DNA of 7,059 nucleotides. Source: Bryobacteraceae bacterium. GTDB taxonomy: Bacteria > Acidobacteriota > Terriglobia > Bryobacterales > Bryobacteraceae. Location: contig JASHQT010000066.1 in the NCBI GenBank assembly GCA_030039005.1, positions 1 to 7,059 of the forward strand, read 5' to 3'. Under the pieces are notes generated by a model. It did not search any database and was not told where the DNA came from. It saw only the letters and a list, made by a program, of their open reading frames with translations. Shown here piece by piece: positions 1 to 6,566 of this stretch. Made by a program: the position numbers and the translations under genes. Positions within the stretch are counted from its first letter, which is position 1; each line of letters starts with the position of its first letter.

Positions 1-1316
1 GCATGTCCGCGGTGGATGTGATCCGGCGGCTGGAGGCCAGCGTGCAACAGGTGCCGGGCATCGAGCTTTACATGCAGCCGGTGCAAGACTTGACCGTGGA
101 GGACCGCATCAGCAAGACGCAATACCAATACTCGCTCGATGCACCTGACCAGGCAGCGCTGGATCTCTGGGCTCCGCGTCTGGTGGACCGGATGAAGCAG
201 ATACCCGAACTACGCAACGTCGCCAGCGATCAGCAGAACAACGGCCTTGGGCTGCTCCTCCATGTCGATCGCGATACCGCCGGAAGATTAGGCATCACCC
301 CGCAGAACGTCGACGATGCGCTCTACGATGCCTACGGCCAGCGGCAGGTATCCACGATTTACACCCAGACCAATCAATTCCACGTGATCCTCGAGGTCAC
401 CCCGCGCCAGCAGCGGGATGCATCGTCACTGAAGGACCTGTATCTGCCGATTGGATCGGCTTCGCAGAACCTGGCCACGACGATTGCCCTGGCGGGCACC
501 AACAGCGCTCTGACGGGGGCGGCCGCGCTCGCGCCGTCTCCCTTAGGTACATTCGTGACCGCCACCCGGCTCGCTTCCCCCATTACGATTAACCACCAGA
601 GCCAATTCCCGGTAGCAACGCTTTCCTTTAATCTGGCGCCCGGAGCGTCACTCGGCGCCGCGGTGGCGCACATCAAGCAGGCTACAAAAGAACTGGGCAT
701 TCCAGCCAGCGTCGAGACCACTTTTCAGGGAACGGCCCACGCGTTTGAGTCGTCGCTCGCCAACGAGTCTCTGCTGATCTTGGCAGCCATCGTCACCGTC
801 TATATCGTTCTCGGCATGTTGTATGAGAGTTTCATCCATCCCATTACGATCCTTTCCACGCTGCCTTCGGCCGGCGTGGGCGCCATTCTAGCCTTGGTTC
901 TGTTTCATAAGGACCTGGACGTCATTGCGCTCATTGGCATCATCCTCCTCATCGGTATCGTGAAGAAGAACGCCATCATGATGATCGATTTCGCGCTGGA
1001 AGCGGAACGTAATGAAGGGAAAACTCCCCAGGAAGCCATCTACCAGGCTTGCCTGCTGCGTTTCCGTCCCATCATGATGACCACCATGGCCGCGCTGCTC
1101 GGCGCGGTTCCGCTGGCCTTCGGTACCGGCGTTGGCTCCGAATTGCGGCAGCCGCTGGGCATCTGCATCATCGGGGGGCTGCTGGTCAGCCAGGTCCTGA
1201 CCCTGTTCACGACGCCCGTGATCTACTTGTTCTTCGGACGCATCGCCGCCTGGGCGAAGGTGTCCCGTGAGTCGCAAAGCGGCAGGGAAGTTTCCTCCGT
1301 GCCCGAGCTCACATAA
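1..1316 (+). CDS. mdtB: MdtB/MuxB-like RND efflux transporter, C-terminal part (5' end outside window)
   Basis: This is the C-terminal 437 residues of an RND (HAE1) inner-membrane drug/proton antiporter of roughly 1040 aa. The ATG at base 3 is an internal codon, because the reading begins inside the second periplasmic porter domain. The stretch around residues 18-43 (GIELYMQP, QDLT, SKTQYQYSL) resembles E. coli MdtB more than MdtC. Periplasmic porter and docking sequence runs to about residue 250, followed by TM8-TM12 at about 256-274, 282-300, 306-330, 357-375 and 384-412. Lys322 (IVKKNA, TM10) and Arg353 and Thr360 (LLRFRPIMMT, TM11) match the proton-relay residues K940, R971 and T978 of AcrB. 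TM4 with the Asp pair lies outside the window. Residues about 152-176 form an Ala/Thr/Ser-rich insertion absent from E. coli MdtB and from the downstream paralogue. The gene ends with TAA 13 nt before the next RND gene, which implies one operon. In MdtABC this subunit partners MdtC in a hetero-trimer. Family assignment is firm; the MdtB-versus-MdtC subtype is judged from remembered sequences. Confidence 0.93.
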   Translation, partial: MSAVDVIRRLEASVQQVPGIELYMQPVQDLTVEDRISKTQYQYSLDAPDQAALDLWAPRLVDRMKQIPELRNVASDQQNNGLGLLLHVDRDTAGRLGITPQNVDDALYDAYGQRQVSTIYTQTNQFHVILEVTPRQQRDASSLKDLYLPIGSASQNLATTIALAGTNSALTGAAALAPSPLGTFVTATRLASPITINHQSQFPVATLSFNLAPGASLGAAVAHIKQATKELGIPASVETTFQGTAHAFESSLANESLLILAAIVTVYIVLGMLYESFIHPITILSTLPSAGVGAILALVLFHKDLDVIALIGIILLIGIVKKNAIMMIDFALEAERNEGKTPQEAIYQACLLRFRPIMMTTMAALLGAVPLAFGTGVGSELRQPLGICIIGGLLVSQVLTLFTTPVIYLFFGRIAAWAKVSRESQSGREVSSVPELT

Positions 1317-1329
1317 GGCTGGAGAATCT
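1317..1329 (+). promoter_or_regulatory. Ribosome binding site and short spacer that decide the MdtC start
   Basis: The 13 nt between the upstream TAA and the ATG at 1330 include GGAG at 1321-1324, five bases before the ATG. An in-frame ATG exists at 1267, inside the upstream gene. It would add 21 residues (starting MSRKAAGK) before the standard RND N-terminus and would overlap the upstream gene by 50 nt. The Shine-Dalgarno position and the family N-terminus both favour 1330. Confidence 0.75.
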
Positions 1330-4300
1330 ATGAGCATTTCCACGCCATTCATTCAGAGGCCGGTTGCTACCACGCTGTTCCTGGTGGCCCTCACGCTGGC
1401 TGGAGGCATTGCCTACACGTTGTTGCCGGTATCGGCACTCCCCGAGGTGGATTTCCCCACCATCAATGTGCAGGCTCAATTGCCCGGAGCGAGTCCCGAG
1501 GTAATGGCGGCCTCCGTCGCCACTCCTCTGGAAAAGCAGTTCACGCGGATCGCCGGCATCACGGAAATGACCTCCCGAAGCGGGGTGGGAGCGACCCAGG
1601 TGACGATGCAATTCGATTTGAGCCGGGATATCAATTCCGCGGCGCGCGACGTGCAGGCGGCCATCAACGCGTCGGCGGGCTTCCTCCCCTCCAATCTTCC
1701 CAAGGCTCCCTCCTACCGCAAAATTAATCCGGCGGACCAGCCGATCCTGTTGCTGACGTTGGAGTCGGATGTCGTGCCGCGGCCGCAGTTGTACGACATC
1801 GCTTCTTCGGTGTTCGCGCAGAAGCTGTCGCAGGTCAAAGGCGTCGGGCAAGTTCAGGTGGGCGGAAGTTCGCTTCCCGCAGTGCGCGTCGAAGTGAATC
1901 CGCAGCCGCTTTCCGATTACAATGTGGGGCTCGATCAGATCGGCACGTTCCTGCAGCAGGCCAATGCGAACCAGGCGAAAGGCGCCCTGTCGAACTCCCA
2001 GGAGCAGATTCCTCTCTATGCCACCGATCAGCTTTTCCAGGCCAAAGACTACAAGGATTTGGTGGTGGTGTACCGGAACGGCGCGCCCATCCGCCTCTCG
2101 GACCTTGGGCGTGTCGTCGACGGCAATGAGGATGTCCGAAACGAGGGCATCGTCAACGGCAATCCGATGGTGCAGATCCAGATCAACCGCCAGCCCAATG
2201 CCAACGTGGTCGACACCGTCGCGCGGATCAAAGCGCTGATGCCGGAGTTCAACGCGCAGTTGCCGCCGACAGTTCGCTTGAACATCGCTCAAGACCGCAC
2301 CATTACGACTCGGGATTCGATGCGGGATGCCCAGCGCAACGTGATCGTCTCCATCGGGCTGGTGATTCTGGTGGTGTTCGTCTTCTTGCGCACCGGCCGG
2401 TCGACGTTCATCCCGAGCGTGGTAGTCCCCGTATCGATCATTGCCACCTTTGGCGGGATGTACCTGATGGGATACACGCTGGACAATCTTTCCTTGATGG
2501 CGCTGACCATTGCTACGGGATTCGTCGTCGATGACGCGATTGTCGTGGTCGAAAACATTACCCGCCACATGGAAAACGGCCTAAAACCAATGCAGGCTGC
2601 CCTCAAGGGCGCCGAGGAGATTGGCTTTACTGTTCTGTCGATGAGCATGTCCCTGACAGCCGTGTTTATCCCCATCTTGATGATGCCTGGTATCGTGGGA
2701 CGGCTCTTCCGCGAATTCGCCGTGGTTCTTTCGGTCGCCATCGGCATCTCCATGGTGGTGTCCCTCACGGTGACGCCCATGATGTGCGCGCGTCTTCTGA
2801 AAGAGCACAAGGAGCACGGCCGCCTCTACAACCTGACGGAGCGTTTTTACCGATGGATTATTTCCACTTATGCATCGGCGCTCGACGTTGTGCTCGACCA
2901 TGCCGGGCCTACACTGGCGGTGTTGTTGCTCACCGTCGCGGTCAGCGTTTACCTCTATGTCAAGGTGCCTAAGGGGTTCTTCCCGCAGCAGGACACCGGG
3001 CGCTTGAACGGATATATTGTCGGCCAGCAGCACATTTCGTATCAGGCGTTGCTCGAGAAGGCGAGATTTTTTGAGGAAGTGATTCACAAGGACCCCGACG
3101 TCGAAACGGTGACCATGGTGGCCGGAACGAGCGGTGGCGGCTGGGGAGCGAACCAGGCGCAAATCAACGTGCAGCTCAAGCCGGTGGGAGAACGCAAGTC
3201 CACGTCGGACCAAGTGCTGGCTCGTCTCCGCATCAAGGCTTCGGGAGTGCCTGGCGGTGTTTTATACCTGCAGAACTCGCAAGACGTGCGCATTGGCGGC
3301 CGGCAAGGGAACGCAGAATATCAGTACACCCTCCAGGCGCCCGATTTCGCTTCTTTAGCGCTATGGGGGCCCAGGCTTCTGGAGCGCCTTTCGAAAGTGC
3401 CCGAAATAGCCGACGTGAGCTCTGACCAACAGAATTCCGGCTTATCCTCCAACGTGATTATCGACCGCGACACCGCGTCGCGCCTTGGCCTCACGGCGCA
3501 AGCGGTCGATTCGGCGCTCTATGACGCTTTCGGCCAACGCCAGGTCTCGGTGATGTACAAATCGATCAATCAGTACCATGTCGTTCTGGCCCTGCAGCAG
3601 CAATGGTGGAAAAGCCCGGATTTTCTGAAGACCATCTACGTTCAGTCGCCCACAGGCACTGATGTTCCGTTGTCGGCCTTCACGCATTTCACGGAAGGGG
3701 AAACGCCCATTTCCTTACCACACCAGGGGCAGTTTCCGGCCGCGACGATTTCATTCAACCTCGAGGAGGGCGTCTCGCTGAGCGACGCCGTGAACGCGAT
3801 CAAGCGGGCTGAATTGGACATCGGTCTCCCTGCCGATATCACCGGAGAGTTCGCCGGCACCGCGAGAGCCTTTCAGGAATCGCTGAGCAGCCAGCCGATT
3901 CTGATCGGGACCGCGTTGTTGGCAGTCTATATCGTGCTCGGAATACTTTACGAGAGTTTGATTCACCCCCTGACCATCATCTCGACACTGCCCTCGGCCG
4001 GCCTGGGAGCGCTGGTGGCCATGGTCCTGTTCCACAGCGATCTGGATATCATCGCGATGATTGGAATCATTCTGCTGATCGGCATTGTCAAGAAGAACGC
4101 GATCATGATGATCGATTTCGCGCTGGCGGCGGAAAGGAAGGAGGGAATGAATTCGCGCGATGCCATCTATCAGGCGTGCCTGCTGCGGTTCAGGCCGATC
4201 ATGATGACCACTATGTGTGCTCTGCTAGGCGGCCTGCCCATGGCGCTCGGCTGGGGCGCCGGCGCCGAGTTGCGAAAGCCTCTGGGAATTTCCATTGTCG

Positions 4301-4464
4301 GGGGGCTCCTGGTCAGCCAGATGTTGACTTTGTTTACCACGCCCGTGATCTATCTTTATCTGGACCGCCTGCGCGTGCGTTTTAGCCGCCGCCAGCCGAG
4401 CTACAAGCATCGTCCCGGTTTTCTGGTTCCGGGCGGGATTGGGATTGCGGAGAGTGGGGATTGA
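1330..4464 (+). CDS. mdtC: MdtC/MuxC-like RND multidrug efflux transporter
   Basis: This is a complete RND-family (HAE1) proton-driven efflux pump of 1044 aa, close to the usual length for the family. The start at 1330 gives the standard N-terminus MSISTPFIQRPVATTLF, where the first transmembrane helix (about 10-30) begins after the conserved 'RPVAT'. Order: TM1; periplasmic porter/docking half (about 35-335, with SYRKINPADQPI at 128-139 and GGSSLPAVRVEVNPQ at 178-192, both MdtC-like); TM2-TM6 (about 338-490); TM7 (about 528-545); second periplasmic half (about 550-855); TM8-TM12 (about 857-1010). The proton-relay residues are all present: Asp401-Asp402 in TM4 (GFVVDDAIVVVEN), Lys922 in TM10, and Arg953 and Thr960 in TM11. 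In E. coli, MdtB and MdtC form a mixed trimer with adaptor MdtA and export bile salts and drugs such as novobiocin. The substrate here cannot be read from the sequence. A basic, Gly/Pro-containing tail (about 1018-1044) follows TM12. The stop overlaps the next start as TGATG. The antisense strand has a long open frame (1309-2568) that is a composition shadow. Confidence 0.95.
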   Translation: MSISTPFIQRPVATTLFLVALTLAGGIAYTLLPVSALPEVDFPTINVQAQLPGASPEVMAASVATPLEKQFTRIAGITEMTSRSGVGATQVTMQFDLSRDINSAARDVQAAINASAGFLPSNLPKAPSYRKINPADQPILLLTLESDVVPRPQLYDIASSVFAQKLSQVKGVGQVQVGGSSLPAVRVEVNPQPLSDYNVGLDQIGTFLQQANANQAKGALSNSQEQIPLYATDQLFQAKDYKDLVVVYRNGAPIRLSDLGRVVDGNEDVRNEGIVNGNPMVQIQINRQPNANVVDTVARIKALMPEFNAQLPPTVRLNIAQDRTITTRDSMRDAQRNVIVSIGLVILVVFVFLRTGRSTFIPSVVVPVSIIATFGGMYLMGYTLDNLSLMALTIATGFVVDDAIVVVENITRHMENGLKPMQAALKGAEEIGFTVLSMSMSLTAVFIPILMMPGIVGRLFREFAVVLSVAIGISMVVSLTVTPMMCARLLKEHKEHGRLYNLTERFYRWIISTYASALDVVLDHAGPTLAVLLLTVAVSVYLYVKVPKGFFPQQDTGRLNGYIVGQQHISYQALLEKARFFEEVIHKDPDVETVTMVAGTSGGGWGANQAQINVQLKPVGERKSTSDQVLARLRIKASGVPGGVLYLQNSQDVRIGGRQGNAEYQYTLQAPDFASLALWGPRLLERLSKVPEIADVSSDQQNSGLSSNVIIDRDTASRLGLTAQAVDSALYDAFGQRQVSVMYKSINQYHVVLALQQQWWKSPDFLKTIYVQSPTGTDVPLSAFTHFTEGETPISLPHQGQFPAATISFNLEEGVSLSDAVNAIKRAELDIGLPADITGEFAGTARAFQESLSSQPILIGTALLAVYIVLGILYESLIHPLTIISTLPSAGLGALVAMVLFHSDLDIIAMIGIILLIGIVKKNAIMMIDFALAAERKEGMNSRDAIYQACLLRFRPIMMTTMCALLGGLPMALGWGAGAELRKPLGISIVGGLLVSQMLTLFTTPVIYLYLDRLRVRFSRRQPSYKHRPGFLVPGGIGIAESGD

Positions 4465-4466
4465 TG
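4449..4466 (+). promoter_or_regulatory. Overlapping stop/start (TGATG) with purine-rich ribosome binding site
   Basis: The MdtC stop TGA (4462-4464) shares its last base with the ATG (4464-4466) of the outer-membrane factor. GGAG at 4449-4452 and GGGGA at 4456-4460 lie just upstream. A TTG at 4461 is also in frame and would add one residue. The ATG is the simpler start and is placed for translational coupling, so the pump and its channel are probably made together. Confidence 0.7.
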
Positions 4467-5954
4467 AAACGATCCTGGCAAATTGCAGTTTTCGCGCCGC
4501 TCATCTGCGCCTCATGTACCATCGGCCCGAAGTACCAGCAGCCCTCCGTGCCTGCCCCGGTAGGCTTCAAAGAGATGGCCGGGAACGACCAGTGGAAGAT
4601 GGCCACTCCTAGCGACGAAATGCTCAAGGGTAAGTGGTGGGAGATTTTCGGAGATCCCCAATTGAACCGGCTGGAAGAGTTGGTCAACGTCAATAACCAG
4701 AACATCAAGCAGGCGGCAGCGCAGTACCGTGAGGCGCGGGCCACCGTCGCCGCCAATCACGCAAATTACTATCCGACCATCGGATCGAGCCCGGCAATCA
4801 CACAAACCTATCTCGGAAAAAATGGCGACAGAGGTATTGCTGTCACTACCAATAGCTTTTCGTTGCCGGTAACCGCGAGTTGGGAGCCCGATCTGTGGGG
4901 CCGCGTCCGCCTGTCGGTTGAGAACGCTGTGGCAAACGCCCAGGTAAGCGCGGCCGATCTCGAGAACACCCGGCTCAGCGAGCAGGCATTGCTGGCGACG
5001 GATTACTTCTCCATGGCGGGAGCAGACATGCAGCTCGCGCTGCTACAAGATACCATCGCTGCGTACAAGAAAAACCTGGATCTCACGCTCAACCAGTTCA
5101 ACGGCGGTGTGGCATCGAAGTCCAACGTCACCCTGGCGCAAACCCAACTGGACGCCGCCGAAGCCCAGTTCACGGGCACGCAGATCACCCGAGCGCAATA
5201 CGAGCACGCCATTGCGATTCTGATCGGAGAGCCGCCGGCCGCGCTTGAGCTCGGCCCGGTCAAGATCGCCGGCCCGCCGCCACCGATCCCAGTAGCCGTT
5301 CCCTCACAGCTTTTGGAGCGGCGGCCCGATATCGCGGCCAGTGAACGCCAGGTCGCGGCTGCCAATGCCAATATAGGTCTTGCCAAAGTTGCTTATTATC
5401 CTACCTTGACACTGTCGGCAACGCCCGGGTTGCTTTCGAGCAGCCTGGTGAATCTGGTCAGCTTTGCGAGCCGCTACTGGTCCGCGGGGCCGTCGCTCTC
5501 TCAGACGCTGTTCGATTTCGGCCGCCGTGGAGCGGCGTTAGAAAGCGCCGAAGCGGCGTATGATGCAACCGTCGCCAATTACCGGCAAACGGTTCTCTCC
5601 GCGTTTCAGAATGTCGAGGACGATCTGGCGAATCTGCGCTACCTCGCACAGGAGGAAGAGCAGCAGAAGGAAGCGGTCGCAGCCAATCTGGAGGCGATGA
5701 GTCTCGAAAACGACCGTTATCTGGCGGGAACGGATTCTTACCTGAATGTGGTCACGGTCCAGACGACGCTGTTAGGCAACCAGCAGACGTACGTTACCGT
5801 GGTAGAGCAGCGCATGGTTGAAGCCGCAAATCTCATCAGGGATCTGGGTGGCGGTTGGGACGCCTCGACACTGCCCTCGGGTGAAGCCCTTCGCGCGGAC
5901 GCGCCGGCCAATCCGAAGAGCGCCGAAGACGTGGCTCGGCCGGCTGGCCAATAG
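4464..5954 (+). CDS. NodT-family outer-membrane factor lipoprotein of the RND efflux operon
   Basis: This 496-aa protein belongs to the TolC/OprM/NodT outer-membrane factor family, whose trimers form the beta-barrel and alpha-helical tunnel that receive substrate from an RND pump. The N-terminus has a basic start (MKR), a short hydrophobic stretch and Cys18 followed by TIGPKYQQP. This matches the lipidated 'C-x-x-GPxYxxP' start of NodT proteins. The residue at -3 of the lipobox is Cys15 rather than the usual Leu. Further family marks are WWEIFGDPQLNRL (58-70), two similar halves with long Ala/Gln-rich helices (about 75-250 and 290-460), LWGRVR (144-149), and the hallmark LLERRPDIAASERQ (283-296) followed by ANANIG and YYPTLTLS (311-318). 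SQTLFDFGRR (346-355) is also typical. Length is normal for the family. It overlaps mdtC by one base, the same position that opmB holds after muxABC in Pseudomonas. The C-terminal 30 residues are Ala/Pro-rich and probably disordered. The family is certain; the exact orthologue is not. Confidence 0.94.
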   Translation: MKRSWQIAVFAPLICASCTIGPKYQQPSVPAPVGFKEMAGNDQWKMATPSDEMLKGKWWEIFGDPQLNRLEELVNVNNQNIKQAAAQYREARATVAANHANYYPTIGSSPAITQTYLGKNGDRGIAVTTNSFSLPVTASWEPDLWGRVRLSVENAVANAQVSAADLENTRLSEQALLATDYFSMAGADMQLALLQDTIAAYKKNLDLTLNQFNGGVASKSNVTLAQTQLDAAEAQFTGTQITRAQYEHAIAILIGEPPAALELGPVKIAGPPPPIPVAVPSQLLERRPDIAASERQVAAANANIGLAKVAYYPTLTLSATPGLLSSSLVNLVSFASRYWSAGPSLSQTLFDFGRRGAALESAEAAYDATVANYRQTVLSAFQNVEDDLANLRYLAQEEEQQKEAVAANLEAMSLENDRYLAGTDSYLNVVTVQTTLLGNQQTYVTVVEQRMVEAANLIRDLGGGWDASTLPSGEALRADAPANPKSAEDVARPAGQ

Positions 5955-5988
5955 TTTTTAGCCACCCTCCATGTTGGGCGGTTGTTAG

Positions 5989-6235
5989 GACCGCTTGCTT
6001 ATCCCTGTGGTCAAAAAATTCATGTCCACCGAGCGCTCCCGACAGCGTACTGGACTCCCTCGGGGCCGGTGTTGGGCGATTTTCTTGGACGGGATAGGAG
6101 CGTATTGTCTTTCCCCTGGTGGTTTCTCTCCGCGTGATAATGATCAATGAAGTCGGCAAGCGCGCGTCGCAACGAGGCTTCACCGAATAAGACGAGTTTG
6201 GACAAGCATTCCACTTTTGCCGATCGCTCCCACCT
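5989..6235 (-). pseudogene. C-terminal remnant of an rve-type (DDE) insertion-sequence transposase
   Basis: Read on the minus strand, the segment from about 6235 down to 6047 encodes ECLSKLVLFGEASLRRALAD, then DHYHAERNHQGKDNTLL and GPEGVQY. I recognise this as the end of the integrase-core (rve) domain of IS transposases common in soil bacteria. After a stretch of altered bases near 6034-6046 the similarity continues in another frame as LGGHEFFDHRDKQA (6033-5992). Intact relatives read roughly 'QYRERLGGLLxYYxREA' across this point, so a small indel has shifted the frame. The original frame ends at a stop at 6020-6022. The N-terminal 200 or more residues, including the first two catalytic Asp, are absent. 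At the position where relatives have the third catalytic acidic residue (E before RW), this copy appears to read GSRW. The fragment cannot encode a working transposase. It lies convergent to the efflux operon, about 35 nt past its end. The family match is from memory of homologues. Confidence 0.75.
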
Positions 6236-6249
6236 GGAACCAGGAGCGA
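6224..6249. repeat. Small perfect inverted repeat beside the transposase truncation point
   Basis: TCGCTCC (6224-6230) and GGAGCGA (6243-6249) are perfect reverse complements separated by 12 nt. Inside it, CCTGG (6233-6237) and CCAGG (6240-6244) can form an alternative, tighter hairpin. It coincides with the place where recognisable transposase sequence stops (about 6235). No T-tract follows on either strand, so it is not a convincing terminator. Such short repeats also occur by chance in GC-rich DNA. Confidence 0.4.
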
Positions 6250-6274
6250 CTCGGCGGCTCAGGCGCGGCGGGCT

Positions 6275-6298
6275 CGAACGGAGAGACGAACGGAGAGG
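6275..6298. repeat. 12-bp tandem duplication
   Basis: CGAACGGAGAGA (6275-6286) is followed directly by CGAACGGAGAGG (6287-6298), 11 of 12 bases identical, and then CGAAG begins a partial third unit. It lies in non-coding DNA and most likely arose by replication slippage. No function can be assigned. Confidence 0.6.
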
Positions 6299-6392
6299 CG
6301 AAGTCCTCCCAAAGACTACGGGGCTGCACGAGAGGATGGCGTCAACCAACGGGCGGGCAAATCAACGGAGGGAAAGGAATTGGCTCCCCACC

Positions 6393-6426
6393 TTGGACAC
6401 GTTTCGAACTTTTGCGGCCTAGAATG
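6393..6426 (+). repeat. Imperfect direct repeat, copy 1
   Basis: The element reads TTGGACACGT, then 10 variable bases containing GAAC, then TGCGGCCTAGAATG. The outer blocks recur at 6512-6546. TTGGAC resembles a -35 box and TAGAAT (6420-6425) a -10 box, but the 21-nt spacing is too long for a standard sigma-70 promoter. Alternatively the two copies could be terminal binding sites of the decayed insertion element next to them. Repeat identity is directly visible; its role is not. Confidence 0.6.
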
Positions 6427-6511
6427 TGGTCCGCTCGAACCACTCGAATTGCCTTTGGACCAATGATATACGGACAAAATCCAGTACGCCGATCCAACCT
6501 GGGCACCCTGT

Positions 6512-6546
6512 TTGGACACGTATAGAACCGGCTGCGGCCTAAAATG
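6512..6546 (+). repeat. Imperfect direct repeat, copy 2, just upstream of the orphan gene
   Basis: TTGGACACGT (6512-6521) is identical to copy 1. It is followed by 11 variable bases, also containing GAAC, and TGCGGCCTAAAATG (6533-6546), which matches copy 1 at 13 of 14 positions. The copies are offset by 119 bp and differ by one indel in the middle. TAAAAT at 6540-6545 is a fair -10 hexamer and sits 21 bp before the ATG at 6567. A transcript from there would have a very short leader, which would fit the weak Shine-Dalgarno sequence of that gene. Confidence 0.6.
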
Positions 6547-6566
6547 GATTTGGTACCCCGACCAGG

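Larger units (their letters stand above)
5955..6566. other. Gene-poor region with mobile-element debris between the efflux operon and the orphan gene
   Basis: These 612 bases carry no intact gene that I can support. They contain a decayed transposase fragment on the minus strand (about 5989-6235), an inverted repeat at 6224-6249, a 12-bp tandem duplication at 6275-6298, and two copies of a ~34-bp imperfect repeat (6393 and 6512). Short open frames on either strand here (for example plus 6147-6422 and 6217-6525, minus 6342-6992) have Arg/Gly/Ser-rich translations without recognisable motifs. No clean Rho-independent terminator follows the efflux operon: the best hairpin, 5961-5982, has a mismatch and no T-tract. 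Confidence 0.7.

Noticed and set aside
1267..1329. An upstream ATG at 1267 as the start of MdtC
   Set aside because: It would add 21 residues that do not resemble an RND N-terminus and overlap the upstream gene by 50 nt. The ATG at 1330 has GGAG five bases ahead of it and gives the standard N-terminus.
1309..2568. A 419-codon open frame on the minus strand inside mdtC
   Set aside because: Its translation is rich in Arg, His, Asp and Gln with no domain motif, and it lies wholly opposite a confidently identified RND gene. This is the usual shadow of GC-rich codon use.
5961..5982. GCCACCC / GGGCGGT hairpin just after the efflux operon as a Rho-independent terminator
   Set aside because: The stem has one mismatch and one G-U pair, the loop is 8 nt, and no T-tract follows on either strand.
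6217..6525. A 102-codon plus-strand open frame in the intergenic region
   Set aside because: The translation (Gly/Arg/Ser-rich) shows no recognisable motif, it crosses the inverted repeat, the tandem duplication and repeat copy 1, and it overlaps the antisense transposase remnant. It is probably chance.
6393..6546. A CRISPR array
   Set aside because: There are only two imperfect copies with an 85-nt gap between them and no cas-like genes, which does not fit CRISPR repeat-spacer geometry.
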